A DNA stretch of 40,537 nucleotides from Moorena bouillonii PNG (GCF_001942495.1 NZ_MKZS01000001.1:2063480-2104016); one strand, 5' to 3'; positions 8,643-17,524 are shown, counted from the stretch's first letter. Made by a program: numbers and translations. Notes: generated by a model from the letters alone, not told the origin.

Positions 8643-9461
8643 ATGCAAAAAATTCAATTTACTGAAGCTCAGACCGAGGCATTGTTTGATGATCGCGAAC
8701 GAGACAAACGTTTTCGCAGTTTCTGGGATCCAGAAGGCAGTCTTCACTGGGGTTACTTCGAAAACTTAGCCGAGGCTCGGCCTGAGGACTTTGTGCCAGC
8801 CTGCAAGCGCTGGGATGAATATATGCTGGAACAGAGCGGTATTACTGCCGACTCCCGGGTACTAGAAGTTGCTTGTGGAAATGGCAACGCTGCCGTTTGG
8901 CTGGCTCAGCAAACGGGATGTGAGGTAGTAGGAATCGATATCAGTAGCAGTTATATCGAGAATGCTCGAGCTAAGGCTAGTAATTTCCCCTCTTTGCGGG
9001 TGAGCTTCCAAAAGGAATCAGCCACTAACCTACCTTTCCCAGATGGCTCCTTTACCCATGCCTGGAGTCAAGGCGCTCTTTACCACATCCACGAGCTTGA
9101 TAAAGCTCTGGCGGAGGTTCACCGTGTCCTAGGGGTAGGAGGCATCTTCCTGTTTGATGACTTGGTAACACCAATTGAGGAAGTTAGTGAGGCAGCCCGC
9201 AAGTACGTTTACAACCGACTGCTGTTTGAGCCGACATTTAGCCCCGAAGTCTATGCAGAAAAACTCACTCAGATCGGATTTAACGTTTTGCAGATAAAGG
9301 ACTTGAGCCAACACCTGAAAAAGAGTTACGAATTGGTGTCCGAGCTGGCTCGGGAGGGCTATCCAGATTTGAGCGCTGCCTTTAAGAAAACCCAGGAGGC
9401 AATTGCCGCTAGTGAGTTAGGCTGGTGCTTTTGCCTCTGTGAAAAGGTTAGTGATGACTAA
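8643..9461 (+). CDS. Class I SAM-dependent methyltransferase
   Basis: A 272-residue Rossmann-fold methyltransferase. Motif I, VLEVACGNGNA, lies at residues 73-83; the acidic residue that holds the SAM ribose follows in VVGIDIS. Motif post-I to IV (FPDGSFTHAWSQGALYHI) is characteristic of ubiquinone/glycine-sarcosine type small-molecule methyltransferases. It is soluble, with no signal peptide. The WSQ plus His-rich segment recalls sarcosine/dimethylglycine N-methyltransferases, but the acceptor cannot be fixed from sequence. Its divergent placement beside the diaminobutyrate-aminotransferase genes makes N-methylation of an amino acid possible; that is inference. Confidence 0.85.
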   Translation: MQKIQFTEAQTEALFDDRERDKRFRSFWDPEGSLHWGYFENLAEARPEDFVPACKRWDEYMLEQSGITADSRVLEVACGNGNAAVWLAQQTGCEVVGIDISSSYIENARAKASNFPSLRVSFQKESATNLPFPDGSFTHAWSQGALYHIHELDKALAEVHRVLGVGGIFLFDDLVTPIEEVSEAARKYVYNRLLFEPTFSPEVYAEKLTQIGFNVLQIKDLSQHLKKSYELVSELAREGYPDLSAAFKKTQEAIAASELGWCFCLCEKVSDD

Positions 9462-9538
9462 TCCGTGACAACTTAAGACAGCTACGCCATAGCTTGAGTG
9501 TAGATTAATAAGTGTAGCTTGAGTGTATGGGATTGACC

Positions 9539-9554
9539 TTGGCCTAAAGGCCAA
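9539..9554. repeat. Short hairpin TTGGCC-TAAA-GGCCAA
   Basis: A 6-bp stem with a TAAA loop, 77 bp after the methyltransferase stop and just before a HIP1 octamer (9557). It has no following T run. It could be a weak terminator, or a dispersed palindrome such as those common between cyanobacterial genes. Confidence 0.4.
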
Positions 9555-9702
9555 ACGCGATCGCTCCAGGGGCTGGGCTATATATCCCATCACTGCTCAG
9601 CAGTTTTGCCTAAAAACACCATATCTTACCCCTAACCAGGCCAAGGGGCTACAATAAAAATTGTTGAGATTTGTGTATCCCTGACCGGCATAGGGAAAGT
9701 TT

Positions 9703-10722
9703 ATGGCTGCCGCTGTATTAATCCAGAACCTCCAAAAACGCTATGGAGATGTCCACGCCGTCAAAGACATCTCCTTACAAGTCGAACCGGGTCAAATTTT
9801 TGGCTTACTCGGTCCTAATGGTGCCGGTAAAACCACCACCATTCGTTGCCTATGCACGCTCACGGCACCGGACGCTGGAAAAATTGAGGTATCTGGCATT
9901 TCAGTACTACACAATCCTAGGGCAGCACGCCGCCGCCTAGGCTATGTAGCCCAAGAAGTTGCCCTAGATAAGGTACTCACTGGTAAAGAACTACTCCAAT
10001 TGCAAGCTGACCTCTATCACCTCCCCAAAGCAGTTGCCAAAGAACGCATCAATAAACTCCTTGACATTTTGCAGCTCAAGGAGTACGCCAATAAAAAAAC
10101 TGGCGTTTACTCCGGTGGTCTGCGTCGGAGGCTGGACTTAGCCGCTGGCTTACTCCACCAACCCGATGTTTTAGTACTAGACGAACCCACCGTAGGTCTT
10201 GACATTGAGAGCAGATTCGTGGTATGGGAACTGTTGCAAAAGTTGCGAGACTCAGGAACCACATTACTAATCACCAGCCACTACCTCGAAGAAATAGATG
10301 CATTAGCTGACCAAGTGGCAATTATTGACAAAGGGTTGATCATAGCTGAGGGGACACCATCTCAGTTAAAGGATAGTGTTGGAGGCGATCGCATTACCCT
10401 GCGCATCCGGGAATTCTCCCCCATTGAAGAAGCCAAGCAAGCCAAACATATGCTTCAGTCCCTGCCTTTTGTGAAAGAGGTCATTATTAACAGCAATCAG
10501 GGCAATTCCCTTAACCTTGTGGTTAAACCCCAAAGCGATGCCTTAATGATCATTCAGCAAGCGTTAAAAGACCTTAGTTTACCGACCTTTGGGATTGCTC
10601 AGTCGCGACCTAGCCTAGATGATGTCTACCTAGCTGCCACAGGTAAAACCCTGATGGATGCTGAACTGGCTCAGGCTGGGAAACGGGATCTCAAGGCAGA
10701 GCGGAAACAAAATATGGCCTAA
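9703..10722 (+). CDS. ABC transporter ATP-binding protein (DrrA-like, ABC-2 exporter)
   Basis: Supplies ATP-driven power for the permease encoded 63 bp downstream. Walker A is GPNGAGKT at residues 37-44, the signature is YSGGLRRR around 137-139 rather than LSGGQ, and Walker B runs to Asp160-Glu161 (VLVLDEP), followed by the switch histidine in ITSHYLEE. The YSGG-(M/L)-RRR signature and the C-terminal extension of about 100 residues fit the daunorubicin-resistance (DrrA) class of drug, lipid or polysaccharide exporters. At 339 residues it is typical. The substrate is unknown. Confidence 0.93.
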   Translation: MAAAVLIQNLQKRYGDVHAVKDISLQVEPGQIFGLLGPNGAGKTTTIRCLCTLTAPDAGKIEVSGISVLHNPRAARRRLGYVAQEVALDKVLTGKELLQLQADLYHLPKAVAKERINKLLDILQLKEYANKKTGVYSGGLRRRLDLAAGLLHQPDVLVLDEPTVGLDIESRFVVWELLQKLRDSGTTLLITSHYLEEIDALADQVAIIDKGLIIAEGTPSQLKDSVGGDRITLRIREFSPIEEAKQAKHMLQSLPFVKEVIINSNQGNSLNLVVKPQSDALMIIQQALKDLSLPTFGIAQSRPSLDDVYLAATGKTLMDAELAQAGKRDLKAERKQNMA

Positions 10723-10785
10723 AGCAGAGATAGGAAAGAGGTTAGTGGACAGTAAATACAGATTGCTCCAACTATTTTAGAATCT

Positions 10786-11691
10786 ATGGCACGAATGAAT
10801 ATGAGTAAAACCCTTACCCCTCCTAAATCTGACCTTAACTGGCAACCAGACCTTACTGCACCAATCCCAGTCAATGATACTCCTGGTGTAAGTGAATTTA
10901 TCCAAGAAACCCTTGCCCTAACCAAACGCCTGTTTATTCAGCTGCAACGGCGACCTTCTACCTTAATGGCTGGTATTATCCAGCCGCTAATGTGGCTAAT
11001 CCTATTTGGGGCATTATTCCAAAACGCTCCTCAAGGGATTTTTGGTGAGAGTTTGAGCTATGGCAAATTCCTCGGTGCAGGTGTGATTGTGTTTACCGCC
11101 TTTGCCGGAGCACTCAACGCTGGCTTACCTGTCATGTTTGACCGGGAATTTGGTTTCCTCAACCGTTTACTAGTAGCTCCGTTAGTCTCTCGCTTCTCTA
11201 TTGTTGCAGCCTCAGCCATATATATAATCGCTCTGAGTTTGTTGCAAACTGTGGCAATTGTCACCGCCAGTGCCTTTTTAGGAGCCGGTTTACCGAACCT
11301 AGCCGGTCTGGCGATGATTGGCTTGATAGTATTCTTGCTGGTAGTGGGAGTCACAGCCCTCAGTCTAGGACTAGCATTTGCTCTACCCGGTCACATTGAA
11401 CTAATTGCAGTAATTTTTGTTACCAACTTACCCCTACTGTTTGCTAGCACAGCCCTTGCTCCTCTCTCATTCATGCCAAAATGGTTACAGGTAGTAGCCA
11501 GTCTTAACCCCCTCAGCTATGCCATTGAACCAATTCGCTATCTCTATCTTCACAAGGACTGGTCTGTTGGTAGCCTTGTGATGCAGGCTCCTTGGGCATC
11601 TATTACCTTTGGCCAATCCCTTTTGGTATTGCTTGGTTTTAGCACAGTCGTATTACTGGCAATTTCTCCACTACTGAGCCGCCGCTTGTAA
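10786..11691 (+). CDS. ABC-2 type transporter permease (DrrB-like)
   Basis: Membrane partner of the preceding ATPase. The 301 residues begin with a cytoplasmic tail of about 45 residues, then about six hydrophobic helices with the typical ABC-2 layout: a first helix at the GIIQPLMWLILFG segment, a tight pair near LGAGVIVFTAFAG, and the conserved LNPLSYAIEPIRYLY stretch near the end. Three Met codons (10,786, 10,795 and 10,801 region) compete as starts and none has a strong ribosome site; the first is used here. ATPase and permease clearly form one transcription unit. The pair may export a product of the upstream island, but this is only proximity. Confidence 0.9.
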   Translation: MARMNMSKTLTPPKSDLNWQPDLTAPIPVNDTPGVSEFIQETLALTKRLFIQLQRRPSTLMAGIIQPLMWLILFGALFQNAPQGIFGESLSYGKFLGAGVIVFTAFAGALNAGLPVMFDREFGFLNRLLVAPLVSRFSIVAASAIYIIALSLLQTVAIVTASAFLGAGLPNLAGLAMIGLIVFLLVVGVTALSLGLAFALPGHIELIAVIFVTNLPLLFASTALAPLSFMPKWLQVVASLNPLSYAIEPIRYLYLHKDWSVGSLVMQAPWASITFGQSLLVLLGFSTVVLLAISPLLSRRL

Positions 11692-11698
11692 TTATTCT

Positions 11699-11720
11699 TC
11701 CTAGGGCTAAAGCCTTAGGA
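11699..11720 (+). terminator. Possible terminator hairpin after the ABC exporter operon
   Basis: TCCTAGGGCT (11,699-11,708) pairs with AGCCTTAGGA (11,711-11,720) with one G-U pair, starting 7 bases after the permease stop. There is no clear T tract, so factor-independent termination is uncertain. Confidence 0.45.
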
Positions 11721-11906
11721 TCCCGTGAAATAATTAATATTAACTCATTGCTTTTTCTGGATGGTTGACTATTGACAGAGTCGCGTCAACCGTCCAAAAT
11801 GAATTTGTAACAATTGTGCAGGTTAATGTGCAAGTTAACTCAGGTTAACTATATATAACTCTATAGCAGAATACCAGCGAGATTTATCCATTGAAGGGGG
11901 ATTCCT

Positions 11907-12293
11907 ATGACGATCAGCAACCAATCTGTTTTTACTGTAGCTGTATTGAGTGTAGCCCTTGGCATTACTACAGCGTTACTGCACGGGTCCGCTACTGCCC
12001 AAAGTATAGGTACTATTCGAGCGGATGAAAATTTTAATAATCCTAACGAGCAAGACACGTTTGGGGGGTTTGGAGACACTGGTTTCAACGCTTTTGATTT
12101 AATCCATAATGCCCAATTGGGTACAGTTGATATCGATCAGTTCAATGAGGGACAGTCTCAGAGACTAGATGATGCTGCTTCTGAGTTTAGGCGTTTACAG
12201 TTGGAACGGTTGCGCAATCCCCAACTAGCATATCCAGAAAACCAATATCCAGAAAACCAGCCTACTACATCTGGAGTTAGCGAAAGTTACTGA
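11907..12293 (+). CDS. Small exported protein of unknown function
   Basis: A 128-residue protein with a clear N-terminal signal peptide: a hydrophobic stretch at about residues 8-26 and an ATA cleavage site at 29-31. The mature part is acidic and polar, with a predicted helix rich in Arg and Glu (SQRLDDAASEFRRLQLERLR) and a short tandem YPENQ near the C-terminus. A strong GAAGGGGG ribosome site sits 6 bases before the ATG. No family is recognised. It is probably periplasmic. It stands alone between two hairpins. Confidence 0.7.
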   Translation: MTISNQSVFTVAVLSVALGITTALLHGSATAQSIGTIRADENFNNPNEQDTFGGFGDTGFNAFDLIHNAQLGTVDIDQFNEGQSQRLDDAASEFRRLQLERLRNPQLAYPENQYPENQPTTSGVSESY

Positions 12294-12381
12294 TAATCTT
12301 AGACATTTTGCATCAGGTTTGGATCACGATTGATATCAAGTTCAGTTAATCATTTGATTTACAGGTCATACCATAGATGTT

Positions 12382-12416
12382 ATAGCAGTTCTCAATACCC
12401 AATTGAGAACTGCTAT
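12382..12416. terminator. Bidirectional terminator-like hairpin
   Basis: ATAGCAGTTCTCAA (12,382-12,395) and its exact complement (12,403-12,416) form a 14-bp stem with a 7-base loop, followed by TTTTA. It lies between two convergent genes, as expected of a shared terminator. The right arm plus upstream bases (19 bp, CCCAATTGAGAACTGCTAT) recur exactly at 14,176-14,194, so it may instead be part of a dispersed repeat. Confidence 0.65.
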
Positions 12417-12445
12417 TTTATGATATAAACTGTCGGATATCAAGC

Positions 12446-12802
12446 TCAGAAATTAGAGGAGATAGACCTTGAGGTAAACGTTTGGGGCATCGGGTAATTA
12501 TCCCAGCTGTAGTTTCCCATTAGATGAAATAAATTATAGATTCCTGTGTGAATCCAGTTTTCTAAATACAGCTTCTGCTCTGAGGATAACTGGTGTAATT
12601 CTTGGCTTTTTGATGATGCTTCACTATTGTCTATAACTTCGTAATGATTCGGAATTCGGCTAAGGACATAAGCAATTAAATCCTCGCGTATCTTAGACTG
12701 GGAAAACAGGTCTTGATAGGGAAACTCCGGATACGTTGCTAAGACGTTTTCAATTTCTTGAATCACTATCGATGTAGTTACGTGAACAAGGGTTTTACCC
12801 AT
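12446..12802 (-). CDS. ComFB-like protein, possible c-di-GMP receptor
   Basis: The 118 residues match the late-competence protein ComFB pattern: an N-terminal helix with a series of small and acidic residues (VIQEIENVL), a middle helix, and the signature YVLSRIPNHYEV, close to the usual YxLNRLPPxYV. Cyanobacterial and Bacillus ComFB-type proteins have been described as c-di-GMP receptors that influence motility and competence. The cysteines found in some members are absent here. An AAGGAG ribosome site precedes the ATG by 8 bases. It is the last of three minus-strand genes whose middle member is a receiver protein, so a role in signalling fits. Confidence is moderate in the family, low in the ligand. 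Confidence 0.65.
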   Translation of the reverse strand: MGKTLVHVTTSIVIQEIENVLATYPEFPYQDLFSQSKIREDLIAYVLSRIPNHYEVIDNSEASSKSQELHQLSSEQKLYLENWIHTGIYNLFHLMGNYSWDNYPMPQTFTSRSISSNF

Positions 12803-12878
12803 CGTTTACACTCCTTTTGCCAAACGGTTATTGTCCACCGGTTTATTAATCAATATATAGCGTATTTTAAGCCCTGTT

Positions 12879-13259
12879 TTAAGTCAATGGAAGTATTCTT
12901 AACTGCTGATTAATTGCTGCTAATATTTCCTGACTCTCTACAGGTTTGGTTAGATAATCATTGGCTCCCAGTTCCTTAGCTCGAGCATAGCCATCCTCCT
13001 TGGAATCACTGGTTAGAAATATAAACGGTGTTTTCGCTGTATTTAACCTATCTCGTAATATCTGTAGAAGCTCATACCCATCAAGGGATGGTATATTAGT
13101 TTCAGAAATAATTAAATCAGGTCGGATAACTTTAGCTAAATTTAACCCGAGCCAACCATCTTCTGCAGTAAGGACATTAAAGCCTTCTAATTCCAGTAAA
13201 TCTGAAAAATTTGAGCGCAACAGTTTATCATTTTCAATTAATAAAATTGTTTTGTTCAT
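12879..13259 (-). CDS. Stand-alone receiver-domain protein with Glu at the phosphoacceptor position
   Basis: A 126-residue CheY-like fold. The start is taken at ATG 13,259 (MNKTILLI), which has a GGAG ribosome site 4 bases upstream; an earlier in-frame ATG at 13,301 would overlap the upstream gene. The acidic pocket (Glu9, Asp11), the Ser/Thr (FLTS near 81-84) and Lys105 (TKP) are present. The expected phosphoacceptor Asp is Glu53 (IISETNIP, codon GAA). Glu often mimics phospho-Asp, so the protein may be permanently active or no longer controlled by phosphorylation. It has no output domain. It sits between a ComFB-like gene and an unrecognised gene. Confidence 0.88.
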   Translation of the reverse strand: MNKTILLIENDKLLRSNFSDLLELEGFNVLTAEDGWLGLNLAKVIRPDLIISETNIPSLDGYELLQILRDRLNTAKTPFIFLTSDSKEDGYARAKELGANDYLTKPVESQEILAAINQQLRILPLT

Positions 13260-13290
13260 CGCTCCAGCCTCTATAAATTCATGATCAAGA

Positions 13291-13914
13291 TTAATCCCCA
13301 ACTTGCAGAATCTGTTCTAGCAAGAGGCGATCGCTAGTTGAGCTACCGAAGCATAACTTATCTTTTGCCAGAGTACTGAGATATAACTGACCATTTGGTT
13401 CAACGCTAAAATCTTGACCCAACACTAACCCTTGCTCCTGAAGCTTCTTGATTGCGACAGTCATCGCTACTGCCACTAAGTCAAGTTCGGGCATCAAATA
13501 ATCGGGATGACGCAATAGCCACTGACAAGCATCAAGGTTAATCTCTGGTAGTCGATAAACCGCTGCCAGTAAGACTTGCTCAATATAAGTGGGACTGGGT
13601 AAAACAGTCAGAAAGTCTTTAAGAGATTTGATAAATGTTGAGTCTTGACTCTGAAATACATCCACAGCTAATCCGATGTATGACTCATAGTCCTGGGCTT
13701 GGCTGGTACCCATATCTCGTTCCTTGGTCAAGGGCAAACTCTTGATACCCAGGACAACTGGTGTGAAGGTTTGTCTCCTCTGGTGCTCTGGGTGGTGAGG
13801 ATAAGCTAAATCGATCCTAGGACTGATCGTGGGACTCAGGGATAATTGCTCCAAAGGAGTGGCGTTGGAACAATTACTGGAACTGCTACCTTTGTTTGAA
13901 AAAATCATACCCAT
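13291..13914 (-). CDS. Unrecognised protein upstream of the receiver gene
   Basis: Not recognised. The long form from ATG 13,914 has 207 residues, but its first 67 are Ser/Pro-rich and low in complexity. An internal ATG at 13,713 (MGTSQAQDYE) has an AAGGA site 7 bases upstream and would give a compact 140-residue protein; I think this start is more likely. The core looks helical (LAVDVFQSQ, FLTVLPSPTYIEQVLLAAVYRLPEI) and shows no membrane segment. It ends 31 bp before the receiver start, so the two are probably co-transcribed. Confidence 0.6.
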   Translation of the reverse strand: MGMIFSNKGSSSSNCSNATPLEQLSLSPTISPRIDLAYPHHPEHQRRQTFTPVVLGIKSLPLTKERDMGTSQAQDYESYIGLAVDVFQSQDSTFIKSLKDFLTVLPSPTYIEQVLLAAVYRLPEINLDACQWLLRHPDYLMPELDLVAVAMTVAIKKLQEQGLVLGQDFSVEPNGQLYLSTLAKDKLCFGSSTSDRLLLEQILQVGD

Positions 13915-14274
13915 ACCCCGAAGTTCAACCCAAGATCTATTTACCTTACCTAAAAATAGAAATTAGGGCGCAAATGTGAAGAGATTGTGATTAGACTTCG
14001 CGGCAGTTGTCAGGGAATAGGGAATAGGGAATAGGGAATAGGTGTCAAAATTGACTTAGAAGCTATCCAAAATGATTGCTTAGTTATTTTTGCAAGAGGT
14101 CTATTGGGTAGGGTGCTAACTTATGGCTAATCGGTAAGATATCAAAGGTGAGTGCTATGGAATCTTTTTCCCTCACCCAATTGAGAACTGCTATAGCAGC
14201 AATTAATCCTAATCCAGTTCCTGATGATTTGCTGCCGGTTTGGGAGTTTCAATAAAACCTAGCACTGCGATAGC
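13915..14274. other. 360-bp spacer with heptamer array
   Basis: No gene is visible. It contains an AGGGAAT heptamer array at 14,012-14,042 (about 4.4 units) and at 14,176-14,194 an exact 19-bp copy of the right half of the hairpin at 12,382-12,416. The promoter of the minus-strand trio ending at 12,446 should lie in the left part, but no boxes are clear. Confidence 0.6.
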
Positions 14275-14655
14275 TCAATCGAGCCAATTAAGAATCCCTT
14301 GGATTTCTTCGACCAATTCCATAGGTTTAAACGGCTTGGTAATAACTCCAGTTACCCCCAAATCTAGAAACTGCTTTTGCTCGCTGCTCCTAGCTTTAGC
14401 GGTTAGCAAAATTGTTGGGATATCCGCTGTCACTGCATTAGCTTGTAACTGTCGAAATGTAGCCGGTCCATCTAGCTCGGGCATCATTACATCTAGCAGA
14501 ATAGCATCAGGCTGATCTGCCTCAGCCTTAGCTAATCCCTCTTTACCAGAAGCAGCTGTCAACACTTCCCACCCTGCTGCTGCTTCTAGAGAAAATTGGA
14601 TGATTTCTCGAACCCCATCATCATCATCAATCACTAAAATGCGCTTAGTTGTCAT
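14275..14655 (-). CDS. Single-domain response regulator (CheY-like)
   Basis: A 126-residue receiver with all catalytic positions intact: an acidic cluster at Asp10-Asp13, phosphoacceptor Asp55 (ILLDVMMPE), Thr in LLTAKA and Lys in TKPF. The ATG at 14,655 is chosen because homology begins at TTKRILVIDDD; it overlaps the histidine-kinase stop (14,645-14,647) by 11 bp, so the two are translationally coupled. It has no output domain and probably receives phosphate from the kinase encoded just upstream, acting as output by protein contact or as a sink. Confidence 0.93.
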   Translation of the reverse strand: MTTKRILVIDDDDGVREIIQFSLEAAAGWEVLTAASGKEGLAKAEADQPDAILLDVMMPELDGPATFRQLQANAVTADIPTILLTAKARSSEQKQFLDLGVTGVITKPFKPMELVEEIQGILNWLD

Positions 14656-17524
14656 CTTTCCCACCTTCTGCTGCTGCTGTTTGTTCTGGTAAGGTAAAAT
14701 AAAAACTGCTGCCTTCACCAACAGTACTCTCAACCCAGATTTTGCCTCCGTGCTGCTCCACTATATTACGGCAAATCGCTAACCCTAAACCCGTCCCTCC
14801 CTTTTTACGGGCATCGGAGGCATCAACCTGTTGAAAACGCCCGAATATACTTTCAAGTTTGTCAGCCGGAATTCCCCTGCCTTGGTCTTTAACGGTAAAT
14901 AAGATCATGGCACTATTTGGGTCAGGGGGTGAGGTGGTTTCTGGTTCCTTTGGCTGTTGCACTTCCACTGTTAACCATAGGCTAGAACCTCTGTCTGAAA
15001 ATTTAATCCCATTGCTGAGTAAATTGGTTATGACTTGAATAATGCGATCGCTATCAGCCTCGAATTCAATTTCAGATTCAATGGCTTGGGGCGAGACTTC
15101 CAATTTAATCCCAGCTCGATTAGCCATCACCTGCACCTGATCAACAGCTTTAACCATCAACTCAGCTGCATTCACTGGCTGCTTCGACAAACGGATCTTA
15201 CCAGATTCCAGACGTTCCAGCTCCAAAATATCGTTAACTAGTCGCACTAAACGCTCAGCACTATCAGCGGCAATGCCAATCACACGCTGTCCTCGTTCAG
15301 ACTGAGGTTGAATTAGACCAGTTGATAACAGGTTCAAGGCACCATGAATTGACGTTAGGGGGGTACGGAGTTCGTGGCTGACCACGGAGGTGAATTCATC
15401 TTTCATCCGTTCAATAGCGTAGCGCTCAGTAATATCTTCCCCAATACTCATGGTGCCAATTGCCTCTCCCTGGAGATTTTGGAGTAGGGTATTATTCCAA
15501 GCAATGATTTTTTCTTGCTTTGACTTGGTGAGAATCGAGTGCTGATAGTGAGGTTGAAAGTCTGGCTCTAGGATGTCCTGGAAGTATTGCTGTACTGACT
15601 GTTGCTGGTAATTGGGCAGGAAGTTTTCAAACCAGTCCTTGCCTAAAACTTCTGCTTCTGTGTACTTAGTCAATTCTAGGAAAAAGGGATTGACATACTC
15701 GACTTTCCCCTCTCGGTCTAGTCCCACCACCACCAGTCGCACATTTTCGAGAAGGCTGCGCCACCGTCGCTCTGATTCCTGTAAGCTAGCAATTAACTGG
15801 GTACGTTCTTCTTCAAATCGTTTGCGTGAACTAATATCTCGCTGCAACACTAAGATATAGCTAATGTTTCCTTGGGTATCATGAACCACTGAGTAGGAGG
15901 AGTCTGTGGTAAGAACAGTCCCATTTTTGCAGACAAACTCAATTTCTTGACGATGGGTTCCCTGCTCCAGTAAAACTGGAAACTGTTGCTGGCAAATATT
16001 TTGGTATGTGGGGGTAAAGAACTCTTCTAAGCGATTACCGATCAATTCTGATTCAGCATAACCCGACTGCTGGATGACAGCCGGGTTCACTTGCTCAATC
16101 ATGCCCTGAGTATCTAATATATGGATAAAATCTGGGGCAGATTCAAACAACGAGCGGAATCGTTGTTCGCTTTCGAGTAAAGCAGCTGTGCGCTGTTGAA
16201 CCCTAATTTCTAATTCTCGATTGAGTTGTTGTAATTCTCGATTGAGTTGTTGCAGTTGAGCTTCTTGCTGTTTACGCTCCGTGATATCCGTAGTGATGCC
16301 GTGAAGATGTACAGAGGTGCCATTATCACGCCTAACCACACGAGCGCGATCGTTCAGCCAGCGAATTTCTCCATTACTGAGCTGAATTCTATATTCTAAA
16401 TCCCACGATTGACGACGGTTTTCTTGAACAGCTCGCCATGCCTTATCAACAGGATCAAAATCTTCTGGCACAACAAACTGTCGCCATAAGTTGTCTTGAT
16501 CGCTAAATAGCTCGAAAGTTGGGCGACCGTAAACTTGCTCGAAGGCTATATTAACATAGCGCAGTATCCCAGAAGGCAGTGATACTGACCACACCACGTC
16601 TTGAAGAGAACTCATAATTGCTCGGAGCCGCTCTTCGTTGGACTTCAGCGCCTTTTCATTTTCTTGAAATGCTTCTTCTGTCTGCTTGCGATCGCTAATA
16701 TCGGTAATTGAGCCAACCACCCGCACTGCATCACCTGCTTCATCCCAAAGTGCTTGTCCCTGGTCAAGAATCCATTTGTAGCTGCCGTCGTTGCACCGTA
16801 AGCGATACTCTTGAACGTAATAGGAGGTTTTCTGGGCTAAGTGATCCTCCATGGCTTTGATCACCTGGTCTACATCATCGGGATGGATGTGTGTCCACCA
16901 TTGATGGTTATAGTTTCCGATGTCGTAGTTTTCATCATACCCCAGCATTTCTTTACATCGGCTGGAGAAAAACGTTTCATTGGTTTTGGGCTTCCAGTCC
17001 CAAATTCCTTGATTAGCTCCCTGTAGTGCCAATTGCCAGCGTTGCTCACGTTTCCGTAAGGATTGCTCTGCCAAAATACGCTCTTCAATTTGAGATTTTA
17101 GCTCCTGGTTGAGCTGCTCAAGTCCAGCCAGACTAGGTGAATTTTGGATTCGAGGTAGAATAGAGTATAATTTTATGGCAGTGTAGACAGAAACTATAGC
17201 TGTAATTGCTTTAATAGAGCCTGATAGCCAGTAAACTGGATCCCAAAGAGTCCATAGTTCGATCAGGTGAGTGGTGCCACCGCAAATAATAAACCCCCCA
17301 AACAAAATCAAGAGTCCCTTAAAAGGTAGATCCTGCCGCTGCCTAATCAAGTACACTAGCAGTATGGGAATCACATAGTAGGCTAGGGTAATTAGGGAAT
17401 CACTGATCAGGTGTAGCCAGATTACGTTAGGCTGCCCAAGGTAGCAGTTACCTTGGGGAATTAGGGTTTCGGCCAATAAGATATAGTCAAAGAAATTGAT
17501 CATAATTAGGTTGACAATTGACAT
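14645..17524 (-). CDS. ETR1-like membrane sensor histidine kinase with four PAS domains
   Basis: A 959-residue hybrid-type sensor. Residues 30-125 form three membrane helices resembling the ethylene-binding domain of plant ETR1 and cyanobacterial relatives: Asp42, Ala48, Tyr49, Ile52, Pro53 and His86 align with ETR1 Asp25, Ala31, Tyr32, Ile35, Pro36 and His69 at a constant offset of 17. The copper-ligand Cys65 position is Gly82, while a Cys sits one place earlier (Cys81). Then follow PAS-type domains at about 160-285, 296-415, 455-575 and 590-700, a HisKA domain with His717 (SHELRTP), and an ATPase domain with N, G1 (DQGRGIP) and G2 (GTGLGLA) boxes. It is the middle gene of an operon between two response regulators. 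Its signal may be ethylene-like, light or redox; the sequence does not decide. Confidence 0.93.
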   Translation of the reverse strand: MSIVNLIMINFFDYILLAETLIPQGNCYLGQPNVIWLHLISDSLITLAYYVIPILLVYLIRQRQDLPFKGLLILFGGFIICGGTTHLIELWTLWDPVYWLSGSIKAITAIVSVYTAIKLYSILPRIQNSPSLAGLEQLNQELKSQIEERILAEQSLRKREQRWQLALQGANQGIWDWKPKTNETFFSSRCKEMLGYDENYDIGNYNHQWWTHIHPDDVDQVIKAMEDHLAQKTSYYVQEYRLRCNDGSYKWILDQGQALWDEAGDAVRVVGSITDISDRKQTEEAFQENEKALKSNEERLRAIMSSLQDVVWSVSLPSGILRYVNIAFEQVYGRPTFELFSDQDNLWRQFVVPEDFDPVDKAWRAVQENRRQSWDLEYRIQLSNGEIRWLNDRARVVRRDNGTSVHLHGITTDITERKQQEAQLQQLNRELQQLNRELEIRVQQRTAALLESEQRFRSLFESAPDFIHILDTQGMIEQVNPAVIQQSGYAESELIGNRLEEFFTPTYQNICQQQFPVLLEQGTHRQEIEFVCKNGTVLTTDSSYSVVHDTQGNISYILVLQRDISSRKRFEEERTQLIASLQESERRWRSLLENVRLVVVGLDREGKVEYVNPFFLELTKYTEAEVLGKDWFENFLPNYQQQSVQQYFQDILEPDFQPHYQHSILTKSKQEKIIAWNNTLLQNLQGEAIGTMSIGEDITERYAIERMKDEFTSVVSHELRTPLTSIHGALNLLSTGLIQPQSERGQRVIGIAADSAERLVRLVNDILELERLESGKIRLSKQPVNAAELMVKAVDQVQVMANRAGIKLEVSPQAIESEIEFEADSDRIIQVITNLLSNGIKFSDRGSSLWLTVEVQQPKEPETTSPPDPNSAMILFTVKDQGRGIPADKLESIFGRFQQVDASDARKKGGTGLGLAICRNIVEQHGGKIWVESTVGEGSSFYFTLPEQTAAAEGGKDDN

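Noticed and set aside
13000-13284. Plus-strand 94-codon gene
   Set aside because: It is the antisense shadow of the receiver gene, whose motifs are clear on the minus strand.
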